This document shows, piece by piece, positions 1 through 6,664 of a stretch of DNA of 7,470 nucleotides (its first letter is position 1; the number at the start of each line of letters is the position of its first letter). The position numbers and the translations under genes are program-made. Below the pieces are notes generated by a model. The model searched no databases, was not told the origin of the DNA, and worked only from the letters and a program-made list of their open reading frames with translations. Source of the DNA: Bacteroidota bacterium (GTDB lineage: Bacteria; Bacteroidota; Bacteroidia; Bacteroidales; Paludibacteraceae); contig JAKLIM010000174.1 in NCBI GenBank assembly GCA_022709605.1, forward strand, positions 1-7,470, written 5' to 3'.

Positions 1-108
1 AATAAGTGAATTAAATTTACAATTTAACATCATTCACGTTAAATAAGTGTTATTTTTACACGAAATCGTATTCCAAACAATATTTTAATTACTTTTGTGC
101 GACTTTTT

Positions 109-147
109 AATTAAGGGAGGTATTTTAAAAAAATATCTCCCTTAATT
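109..147. terminator. Long AT-rich hairpin upstream of the CotH gene, possible terminator of an off-window gene
   Basis: Positions 109-126 pair with 130-147 to form an 18-bp stem with a 3-nt A loop. The only imperfection is a G-U wobble (120/136), and the core is GGGAG/CTCCC. The stem is followed by T/A-rich sequence but has no clean U-run on either strand, so it is not a textbook intrinsic terminator. It lies upstream of the predicted promoter at 181-209. It is therefore more likely the end of a transcript entering from the left than part of the leader of the next gene. A 5'-end stabilising hairpin, or a structured short RNA, is the alternative. Confidence 0.5.
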
Positions 148-180
148 TATAATTAATTGCAAAACAACTTTTTCTAACAT

Positions 181-209
181 TTTGAAGTCATTATTCGGTT
201 ATAAATTTG
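181..209 (+). promoter_or_regulatory. Bacteroidota-type promoter for the CotH-domain gene
   Basis: TTTG at 181-184 and TAAATTTG at 202-209 match the Bacteroidota primary sigma factor consensus (-33 TTTG/TTG and -7 TAnnTTTG). The 17-nt spacer is within the reported range. Transcription would start near 215, giving a leader of roughly 35-40 nt before the ATG at 253. This is the best promoter match found in the window. Confidence 0.65.
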
Positions 210-252
210 AAAAATCACAAAAAACCGTTACTTCAATATCAACAAATTATTT

Positions 253-3200
253 ATGATTATGATTCGCTTTAAGTTGATATTTTTTATTTTACTCATCTCG
301 GTTGCTTCTCACAGTCAGGTATATATCAACGAATTCATGGCTTCGAATGCATCTACTGTTAAAGATCCGGATTATGGTGCTGATGCCGATTGGATAGAAC
401 TTTACAACGATGGAACATCGGCAGTAAACCTGAGCGGATATTTTTTAAGCGATAATTTGGAAATTGCGAATAAATGGATGATTGGCAACATAACCATTCC
501 GGCCAAAGGATATGTGATTTTTTGGGCAGATGGTAACAGTACAGGCAATCATACCAGTTTTAAACTCGATGCACAAATTGAACAGATTGGTTTATTTAAG
601 CCCGATTTAACTGTTGTTGACTCCATTAGTTATGTTAATCAACAACCCGATGTGTCGCAAGGCAGGAACTTAAATGACTTAATGCACTGGGGTCATTTTC
701 AGCAAGCAACACCGAATACTGCCAATTCCACCGAATTTTTCAGCGATTTTGCATTGAACGAACCTATTTTTAATATTCGGGGAGGAATTTATAACTCTGC
801 TTTAACAGTCACTTTATTTACCGATTTGGGTGGCGAAATTCGTTTTACAACCGATGGTTCTGAACCAACGCTTACTTCATCCATATATTCGTTACCAATA
901 AATATCACCAATACCACCATTGTAAGAGCCCGTATCTTTAAACCCGATATGTTACCCGGGCCTGTAATTACCAATTCATATTTTATTAATGAACCAATTT
1001 CTACAGGTGGTTTACCGGTAGTATCAATTGCTTCAGAACCGGCCAATTTATGGGATCCGGCCAAAGGAATTTATGTGCAAACATTTAAACCCGATTGGGA
1101 AATACCGGTAAATATTGAATTATTCGAGAATAACGGTGCCGACCGTGCTGCCTTCAACGAAATTGCCGGTGTAAAAATTAACGGTCTGTATTCATGGCAA
1201 TTACCCCAGAAAATGCTCGGTGTATATTTCAAGAAACGCTATGGATCAGGCACTTTAGATTATTCAATTTTTTACGACACCAATCGTGCTGGCTTTAAAA
1301 CTTTTGCCCTTAGAGCTTCGGGTGACGACTGGAGTTATACCTTGATGCGTGACATATTGGGACAAAACTCTACCCTTCTCAATATGGATCTCGATATTTC
1401 GGCCTATCGCTGGTGCACCGTTTATTTCAATGGTCAATACATGGGAATTCATAATTTCAGGGAAAAAATTGAAACCGACTACATTGAAAAACATTACGGT
1501 CTCGAAGCAGGAACTTTCGATATGGTTGAAAATGAAGATTTTGCAGAATGTGGCGATTTGGTTGCTTACAATCAACTTAAAACTCTGTTTTCGAAAGACT
1601 TATCCATTCAATCGAACTTTGATGCTGTGGCTGCGAAAATGGATATCGATAACTTTACCGATCTGGTAATCACTGAAGTCTATACCGGAAACTCATCCAT
1701 CGACCACAACGTAATGGCATGGAAACCAAAAGACTCCGGCAAATGGAGATGGATTGTAATGGATCTTGATCGTGGTTTTGTAGGAGCATCTTCAAATCTT
1801 ATTAATTTTTCAATCAGTCAGACATCATTTCCTTTTTCAAAATTGATGAAAAATGCAGCTTATAAATCTTACTTTGGTAAACGATTGGCCGATCATTTAT
1901 ACACCAGTTTTAACCCAAAACGTATGATCAATTTGATGGAGAAACACCGCTTGGAAATTGCACCCGAAATGCCAAAACATATTGCACGCTGGCTGGGCAC
2001 AACTTCTTCGTACGGAAATGCCATGTCGTCAGTTCAATTTTGGGAAGATCAGTTAGCCATCACAAAACAATTTATTGAAACCCGACCAAACATTGTATTC
2101 GCCGATTTAAAGAATTATGGATTTACAGAAACCGCCTCTTTAAATCTATCGGTTTACCCTGAAAATGCCGGAACCCTAAAATTGAATGGTTTAAAAATTG
2201 AAGGAAGTTCCGGTTACGGCCTTTACCTGAAAAATGTAAATTCGGAAATTTCGACCGAAGAAAAAGCCGGATTTACTTTCAAAGGTTGGGCAAGTAGCGT
2301 ACAGAAAGTAATTATTCCGAAGCAATCCGTTTGGAATTACCTCGACGATGGAAGTAATCAAAATACAGCCTGGAAAGAAACCGCTTTTGATGATACCAGC
2401 TGGAAATCGGGTCAGGGTGAATTGGGTTATGGCGACGATGACGAAAAAACCACCATTGGTTATGGCACAAGCAATTCGTCTAAATACATTACAAGCTATT
2501 TTAGAAAAAGCTTCACATTGACTGAAGCGGATAAAAACGGTTCAAACTACATTGTTAATCTACTGAGAGATGATGGTGCGATAGTTTCTCTGAATGGCGT
2601 GGAAATTATCAGGGATAATATGGAAAATGGAAATATCGATTACAAAACACTTGCTACAAACGCAATAAGTGGAACTGACGAATCAATTTATTATTCGTTT
2701 ACACTTGATAAAAAATTATTGCTTACAGGCAATAATGTAATAGCAGTTGAAATACATCAAAATGCAGCCAACAGCTCGGATGTCAGTTTCGATTTGGAAT
2801 TAACATGCAATGTAGCTGATATTAACAACTATATTTCTACATCAAAAAATTATCCGCTGAATATGACCGACGATTTGAGTTTGATAGCGGTTTACGAACA
2901 AACCTCAGCTTGTGTGGTTCCCGAAGTTATTGCTGAAAATACAACATTGTACAAAAGTTGTTCACCCTACTTAGTTGGCAATGATGTTACGATTAATAAA
3001 AATGTTACACTTACCATTGAACCGGGAGTAGAAATATGGATGTCACCCGAAAATAATTTCTTTATTAATGGCAATATAAATGCCAATGGATCTGAAAACG
3101 AACGCGTTACATTTAAAATTAATCCACAATATAGCGGACTTGGTTGGGGTGCTTTGAATTTCTGGAATAGTACCGCCAGTTCCAACCTGAATTTTGTGAC

Positions 3201-4719
3201 TGTTGCCGATGCTACAAGAGGGCCAATTCCTCAACGGGTTGGAGCCATTTCAGCATTTCATGCCAATCTCAACCTGGATCATCTCCGGATTGATAATACC
3301 AAACAGAATGCTATCTCGGGCAGATACAGCGATATTTCGTTGAAAAACAGCTTTATAAGCACAACATATTCGAGCGATTTATTAAATATTAAATACGGTA
3401 AAGCCCACATCGCAAATTGTACTTTTATCGGCAATCCGTCATACGATTCGGATGGAATTGATTATGATGGAATTGAAAACGGCATTATCAGCAACACTAA
3501 AATTTACAATATTTTGGGCGACAATGGTGATGCCATTGATATTGGCGAAGAATCGAAACAAGTCAAAATTGATAGTGTGATTATTTTCAATGCTTTCGAC
3601 AAAGGAATTTCTATCGGGCAAAGATCATCTGTGGTACTTACCAATAGTTTGCTGGTTAATTGCAACATTGGTGTTGCTGTGAAAGATTCGAGCAGTGTGA
3701 GTATTGATCAATCTACCTTCTATGGAAATGGCTCGGCTATAAGTTGTTACGAAAAAAATCCGGGTCGTGCAGGTGGAAATGCTTCGGTAAATAAAAGTAT
3801 TTTATCAAACGCGTATTCTGCTACCTATGAGTCAGATAATCAATCAAAAATAAAAATTTCGAACAGTTTATCCGACAATAATAAATTGCCTGATAATGAA
3901 TCGAATATATTAAATAATCCATTATTCTCCAATCCACATCTGTTAGACTTTTCATTATCAACAGGTTCACCTGCAATTTTGAACCAAAATGGTAATTTTA
4001 TAAAACTGGGTTCACCATTTTCACAAATCGAAATGACAGCTGATGTAATGATCTGCAGAATATTTATCAACCCTAATAATTCGGTCAGACCTGAATACCT
4101 GGCATTGGTAAATCCAACGCTTCAAACACTTGATATTTCGGATTACAAAATTGATGAAGGCATCGAATGTAATATTCCGCAGGGCACAATTCTTTATCCC
4201 GGTGATACGATTTTTATAACTGCCGATGCAATGGGTTGGGATCCAAAACAAAAGGTAATTCAATGGATATCAGGTAAATTATCCAATGAAGGTGAATCAA
4301 TCCGCGTGCTTAACCGGTATGGAATTGTGGTGGATTTTGTTAATTATTCCCCAGACAATGGTTGGCCGGCTGAGGCATTTAACTCCGATTCGTACATGAC
4401 CTTGACTAGTACAAATGTGGATAACCATTTTCCGCAAAACTGGAAAGCTATGCCGGTCACAACTCAACTTTGGAATCCGAATGAGAATGAAAAATTGGCT
4501 TTGTACATCTCGCCCAATCCGGCCAGTGTGAAGATTTTGGTAAAAGGAAATTTCGAAACGAGTACCATCGTGAAACTATATTCAACAGCAGGACAATTAA
4601 TGAAACAAACAACTGCTGAAAGTTCAGGTTCAGCCTACTTCAATGTATCGGATTTGGATGCAGGAATTTATCTTGTTAAAATCGGAACTCAAACAGCTAA
4701 AGTACTGATTTCAAAATAA
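253..4719 (+). CDS. T9SS-secreted multidomain protein with lamin-tail, CotH kinase-like and right-handed beta-helix domains
   Basis: This is a 1488-residue exported protein. Residues 1-21 form a signal peptide with Gln22 as the likely mature N-terminus. Domain order by residue: lamin-tail 22-150; chitobiase/hexosaminidase C-terminal-like 170-245 (EIRFTTDGSEPT at 195-206); CotH kinase-like 252-615; small beta-repeat 630-680; jelly-roll/galactose-binding-like 690-852 (WNYLDDG at 694-700); right-handed parallel beta-helix 885-1245, rich in N/S/I rungs; second lamin-tail domain 1265-1400; T9SS sorting domain 1415-1488 (SPNPA at 1420-1424, GIYLVKI at 1471-1477). CotH proteins are atypical protein kinases known from Bacillus spore coats. 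The matching signatures here are NGQYMGIHNFREKIE (393-407) and WRWIVMDLDRGF (498-509), with Asp504 and Asp506 as candidate metal ligands. Known for the family: T9SS carries cargo across the outer membrane and removes the sorting domain. Inferred: a surface protein that may phosphorylate or bind surface targets; the substrate is unknown. Met1 or Met3 (position 259) could be the start. It is monocistronic, between a promoter at 181-209 and a hairpin at 4762-4798. Confidence 0.92.
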   Translation: MIMIRFKLIFFILLISVASHSQVYINEFMASNASTVKDPDYGADADWIELYNDGTSAVNLSGYFLSDNLEIANKWMIGNITIPAKGYVIFWADGNSTGNHTSFKLDAQIEQIGLFKPDLTVVDSISYVNQQPDVSQGRNLNDLMHWGHFQQATPNTANSTEFFSDFALNEPIFNIRGGIYNSALTVTLFTDLGGEIRFTTDGSEPTLTSSIYSLPINITNTTIVRARIFKPDMLPGPVITNSYFINEPISTGGLPVVSIASEPANLWDPAKGIYVQTFKPDWEIPVNIELFENNGADRAAFNEIAGVKINGLYSWQLPQKMLGVYFKKRYGSGTLDYSIFYDTNRAGFKTFALRASGDDWSYTLMRDILGQNSTLLNMDLDISAYRWCTVYFNGQYMGIHNFREKIETDYIEKHYGLEAGTFDMVENEDFAECGDLVAYNQLKTLFSKDLSIQSNFDAVAAKMDIDNFTDLVITEVYTGNSSIDHNVMAWKPKDSGKWRWIVMDLDRGFVGASSNLINFSISQTSFPFSKLMKNAAYKSYFGKRLADHLYTSFNPKRMINLMEKHRLEIAPEMPKHIARWLGTTSSYGNAMSSVQFWEDQLAITKQFIETRPNIVFADLKNYGFTETASLNLSVYPENAGTLKLNGLKIEGSSGYGLYLKNVNSEISTEEKAGFTFKGWASSVQKVIIPKQSVWNYLDDGSNQNTAWKETAFDDTSWKSGQGELGYGDDDEKTTIGYGTSNSSKYITSYFRKSFTLTEADKNGSNYIVNLLRDDGAIVSLNGVEIIRDNMENGNIDYKTLATNAISGTDESIYYSFTLDKKLLLTGNNVIAVEIHQNAANSSDVSFDLELTCNVADINNYISTSKNYPLNMTDDLSLIAVYEQTSACVVPEVIAENTTLYKSCSPYLVGNDVTINKNVTLTIEPGVEIWMSPENNFFINGNINANGSENERVTFKINPQYSGLGWGALNFWNSTASSNLNFVTVADATRGPIPQRVGAISAFHANLNLDHLRIDNTKQNAISGRYSDISLKNSFISTTYSSDLLNIKYGKAHIANCTFIGNPSYDSDGIDYDGIENGIISNTKIYNILGDNGDAIDIGEESKQVKIDSVIIFNAFDKGISIGQRSSVVLTNSLLVNCNIGVAVKDSSSVSIDQSTFYGNGSAISCYEKNPGRAGGNASVNKSILSNAYSATYESDNQSKIKISNSLSDNNKLPDNESNILNNPLFSNPHLLDFSLSTGSPAILNQNGNFIKLGSPFSQIEMTADVMICRIFINPNNSVRPEYLALVNPTLQTLDISDYKIDEGIECNIPQGTILYPGDTIFITADAMGWDPKQKVIQWISGKLSNEGESIRVLNRYGIVVDFVNYSPDNGWPAEAFNSDSYMTLTSTNVDNHFPQNWKAMPVTTQLWNPNENEKLALYISPNPASVKILVKGNFETSTIVKLYSTAGQLMKQTTAESSGSAYFNVSDLDAGIYLVKIGTQTAKVLISK

Positions 4720-4761
4720 TAAATCTATTGAAAACCTGAAAAACTTTCGTAATTACATAAA

Positions 4762-4798
4762 AAATGCCACGTTCTGAATCACTCAAAACGTGGCGTTT
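4762..4798. terminator. Bidirectional intrinsic terminator between convergent genes
   Basis: AAATGCCACGTT (4762-4773) pairs with AACGTGGCGTTT (4787-4798). This makes a 12-bp stem with one G-U wobble and a 13-nt loop. On the + strand it runs into TTTAATTTTT (4796-4805). On the - strand it runs into six T (complement of A at 4759-4764). It lies 42 nt after the CotH gene stop and 19 nt after the stop of the leftward lipoprotein gene, so it can end both transcripts. Confidence 0.85.
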
Positions 4799-4817
4799 AA
4801 TTTTTATGCTACAAATT

Positions 4818-5864
4818 TTATCGGCGTTGATTATTTTGGTCAGTGCTATTTGTACTGTTGGTTCTATTTGTACTGTTTGTTCTTGGAGTTCCTTCCGTCG
4901 AACTGCCACTTCTGCTGGTTCCTTGAGTAGTTTCAGGAGTTGGGTTTCTCATTTGTCTTTCAACTTTTACCGATGTCCCAATGGTTCTGCCATAATAATT
5001 CGTTTTTTGAGTTTGTCGCTCACTTCCGGTTACAGGCGCATTCGGTTGCTGCCTTGTGGTATTATCCGAACGGTTTGTCTGTGTTGTTCCCGTATTTTCA
5101 GTTCTTGTACTTCCGTTACGGTTCGTTTCCGTATTTCGGTTTGTGTCTTTTGTTTCAGTTTCTGTACGCGTTGGGTTTCCGTTATTTTCACGGGTCGAAG
5201 TCGTATTATTATCCTGCTGACGGCGATTTGCATTGTCGTTTGGATTAGTTGTATTTCTATCGTAAACATTACCTGTCGTATTTTGGTTATTATCCGAAGT
5301 TCTACGGGTAGTTTCATTGTACGGATTTTGTTGTCTTCTGTCTTCAGCCGAATATTTAAATTTTCGGTTGTTTCTCAAATTTTCATCGTTCCATTCACGT
5401 GCTCTGTTTCTTTCATTTTCCTTCCAATAAATTGCACTTCGCATATTTTCATTAAAACCTCTTACGTATGCAAAATTACTTCTGTCGTAATAATCGCGGT
5501 AATAATAGCGTGGATAATGCGATACATAATATTGATGGTGCATCCAGGGTCGATAAATATTCACATCGAGAACAATTACGTAACCCGAATACAAATCGTA
5601 ATAAGAATACATCGAAGGCAACATCCGCGAATACAACCATCGGCCGTTATTCAGGTAAATAAATTCACGCATGGTAAGATCGTAATACACCTCAATATCA
5701 GGAAGATAATAATATCTTACATTTGAATAATATTCAGGCGCCCATTCCGGATTTTCATAAATGGTTTGCTGCTGAGCGGGAACGTAATTGTAGGAACTAC
5801 AAGCTGTTGTTGCGAACATGGTGATCAGGATTGCTGATGCCATCATTAATTTAAGTGTTTTCAT
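4818..5864 (-). CDS. Tyr-rich lipoprotein with an Asn/Thr/Arg/Gln low-complexity tail, function unknown
   Basis: This is a 348-residue protein. The N-terminus is a lipoprotein signal with a lipobox ending in Cys22 (ATTAC at 18-22), so it is predicted to be lipid-anchored in the envelope. Residues 45-125 form a compact aromatic head (YYYLPDIEVYYD at 51-62, YLNNGRWLYSR at 70-80). It resembles a head seen in many uncharacterised Bacteroidota envelope proteins; I know no function for it. Residues 126-175 are charged and probably helical. Residues 176-289 contain no Leu, Ile, Met, Phe, Trp or Cys and consist mostly of N, T, R, Q, D, E and G, so they are almost certainly disordered. A short conserved-looking island (NYYGRTIGTSVKVERQM, 289-305) precedes a second Ser/Thr/Asn-rich tail ending in NRTNST-type repeats. 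No acidic cluster follows the Cys to suggest surface export. The gene is convergent with the CotH gene and divergent from the 134-residue lipoprotein gene, so it is transcribed alone. The opposite strand also stays open for 320 codons (4764-5726) but looks non-coding. Confidence 0.85.
   Translation of the reverse strand: MKTLKLMMASAILITMFATTACSSYNYVPAQQQTIYENPEWAPEYYSNVRYYYLPDIEVYYDLTMREFIYLNNGRWLYSRMLPSMYSYYDLYSGYVIVLDVNIYRPWMHHQYYVSHYPRYYYRDYYDRSNFAYVRGFNENMRSAIYWKENERNRAREWNDENLRNNRKFKYSAEDRRQQNPYNETTRRTSDNNQNTTGNVYDRNTTNPNDNANRRQQDNNTTSTRENNGNPTRTETETKDTNRNTETNRNGSTRTENTGTTQTNRSDNTTRQQPNAPVTGSERQTQKTNYYGRTIGTSVKVERQMRNPTPETTQGTSRSGSSTEGTPRTNSTNRTNSTNSTDQNNQRR
4846..4881 (-). repeat. Two-copy 18-bp tandem repeat encoding the NRTNST motif
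   Basis: CTATTTGTACTGTTGGTT (4846-4863) is followed directly by CTATTTGTACTGTTTGTT (4864-4881), with 17 of 18 bases identical. It is in frame and encodes the Asn/Arg/Thr/Ser hexapeptide repeats near the C-terminus of the leftward lipoprotein. Such repeats expand or contract by slippage without breaking the frame. Confidence 0.8.
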
Positions 5865-5944
5865 AATCTTTTAAAAAATTAAAGTTCAATTGGTGTTGTT
5901 AAAACAAATTTGATACCAGAAATATTATTTCAGAAGAATTTGAT

Positions 5945-5971
5945 AAAAAGTATTCAATATTTTCGTGTCAA
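5945..5971 (-). promoter_or_regulatory. Weak candidate promoter for the Tyr-rich lipoprotein gene
   Basis: Read on the - strand, TTG (5971-5969) is followed after 16 nt by TACTTTTT (5952-5945). This is one mismatch from the Bacteroidota -7 box TAnnTTTG, and the spacer is one base short of the usual range. It would give a leader of about 75 nt before the ATG at 5864. No perfect box was found in this region. Confidence 0.3.
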
Positions 5972-6110
5972 TAAAAATAATTGACGGCGCAAGTTAAATA
6001 ATTAATTGATAATAACAGAGTACTTTGACAAATATTTCATATCAGCGTTTTTTTGAAATAAAAAAACGGGCATAGTTATTGCGCTCAACAGAGGAATTTT
6101 AACCGCTTTT

Positions 6111-6165
6111 TGGTTTTGATAATTGATCAACGAATCAAAAGTTGAAAACCAATTTTGATCAAAAT
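6111..6165. repeat. Cluster of nested inverted repeats and GATC-centred palindromes
   Basis: TGGTTTT (6111-6117) is inverted at 6145-6151. TTTTGAT (6114-6120) is inverted at 6134-6140. TTGATCAA (6123-6130) is an 8-bp palindrome. ATTTTGATCAAAAT (6152-6165) is a perfect 14-bp palindrome. Two TTGATCAA cores about 31 bp apart, roughly 55-65 bp upstream of the -7-like box, could be a regulator-binding pair. In sequence this AT-rich they could also arise by chance. Confidence 0.4.
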
Positions 6166-6218
6166 ATTCAATGAAAAAAATAATTTTCATTTTTACAATC
6201 ATTTCAATTATAAAACAT

Positions 6219-6226
6219 TATTTTTG
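6219..6226 (+). promoter_or_regulatory. Candidate -7 box for the lipoprotein/M4 protease pair
   Basis: TATTTTTG matches the Bacteroidota TAnnTTTG -7 element exactly and ends 23 nt before the ATG at 6250, giving a short leader. No TTG stands at the usual -33 distance (the region near 6190-6200 reads TTTTAC), so the call rests on one element. Confidence 0.4.
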
Positions 6227-6249
6227 CAAATATCAAACAGCTATTTATT

Positions 6250-6654
6250 ATGAAAAAAAATCTCCTTTTATTCATTATTGTATTGATTTATGGTTGTGCT
6301 TCGCAAAAGCCCATCAAATTAACAAATCAATTTATCGACATATCGTTTGGACATTTTGGCGGAGTTACCGGGTTGAAAACCGGGTATAAAATTGATAATT
6401 GTGGCGTTATTTCCAAAACAGGACTTGACACCGTGATGCTGGATAAAAAATTACTTCGTGAAAACTTTCGCGAAATTGCTGAAGCTATTAAAATTAGCGG
6501 ATTTGCAACGCTTGAAGTTTACGATACAGGTAATATGACTAATTTTATCAAAATAAAAAATAAAAAATTTTCAAAAACTCTTTTCTGGACGCAGGATTCC
6601 AACACTCCCGAACTTAAAAATCTTTACAACTTACTTATTGACCAATTAAATTAA
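6250..6654 (+). CDS. Small lipoprotein, emfourin-like in layout, candidate inhibitor of the adjacent M4 protease
   Basis: This is a 134-residue protein. Residues 1-16 form a lipoprotein signal peptide with lipobox LIYGC and lipidated Cys16; Tyr at -2 is less usual. The mature part is about 118 residues. It starts with a beta segment and a glycine turn (FGGVTG, 36-41), then YKID (46-49), a helix-like stretch 66-84 (LDKKLLRENFREIAEAIKI is 64-82), and a paired-strand segment GNMTNFIKIK (94-103). Trp113 and an amphipathic C-terminal helix, LKNLYNLLIDQL (122-133), complete it. Emfourin-type inhibitors of M4 proteases are small proteins with a similar order: GG-G turn, central helix, Y/F-rich strand pair, then a P-E/A-L helix ending in L. 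Many Bacteroidota encode lipoproteins of this general appearance with no assigned role. The gene ends 10 nt before the M4 protease start, so the two are probably co-transcribed. The inhibitor role is inferred from layout and neighbour, not from recognised identity. It could instead be an unrelated envelope lipoprotein. Confidence 0.85.
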   Translation: MKKNLLLFIIVLIYGCASQKPIKLTNQFIDISFGHFGGVTGLKTGYKIDNCGVISKTGLDTVMLDKKLLRENFREIAEAIKISGFATLEVYDTGNMTNFIKIKNKKFSKTLFWTQDSNTPELKNLYNLLIDQLN

Positions 6655-6664
6655 AAATTGAATT

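Larger units (their letters stand above)
5865..6249. other. Divergent intergenic region with AT-rich inverted repeats
   Basis: These 385 bases separate the leftward lipoprotein gene from the rightward lipoprotein/protease pair. No convincing gene is present. Visible structure includes a possible leftward promoter (5945-5971), a 9-bp hairpin (6046-6054 with 6060-6068, 5-nt loop, mostly T7/A7), and a cluster of TTGATCAA-type palindromes with nested inverted repeats (6111-6165). A -7-like box (6219-6226) lies just before the 134-residue gene. A reading frame opening at 6171 begins with a signal-like peptide but overlaps the real gene out of frame and is not called. Confidence 0.7.

Noticed and set aside
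1..60. Small inverted repeats (TTAAATT/AATTTAA at 11-27; AAATAA/TTATTT at 41-55).
   Set aside because: They are short and purely A/T in a very AT-rich region, so chance is an adequate explanation.
90..97. TACTTTTG, a match to the -7 box.
   Set aside because: It has no TTG at 17-23 nt upstream, and the box at 181-209 is complete and better placed for the CotH gene.
1264..1575. A 103-codon frame on the - strand, and a 106-codon + frame (1349-1669), inside the CotH domain.
   Set aside because: Both lie inside a frame with strong domain evidence and show no motif, start context or promoter of their own.
4764..5726. A 320-codon open frame on the + strand opposite the Tyr-rich lipoprotein gene.
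   Set aside because: It starts inside the terminator hairpin and lies almost entirely opposite the lipoprotein gene. Its translation is a Ser/Ile/Val/Phe/Arg/Cys-rich string with no domain. Codons for Asn, Thr, Arg and Gln on the other strand rarely create stops in this frame, which explains its length. The - strand frame has a start, a lipobox and a terminator.
6046..6068. A hairpin with a T7/A7 stem, considered as a terminator.
   Set aside because: The stem has only two G-C pairs, no U-tract follows it, and no gene ends nearby on either strand.
6171..6389. A 72-codon frame starting MKKIIFIFTIISII, like a signal peptide.
   Set aside because: It overlaps the 134-residue lipoprotein gene out of frame, spans the candidate -7 box and loses any protein-like pattern after residue 15. 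AT-rich sequence readily gives such starts.
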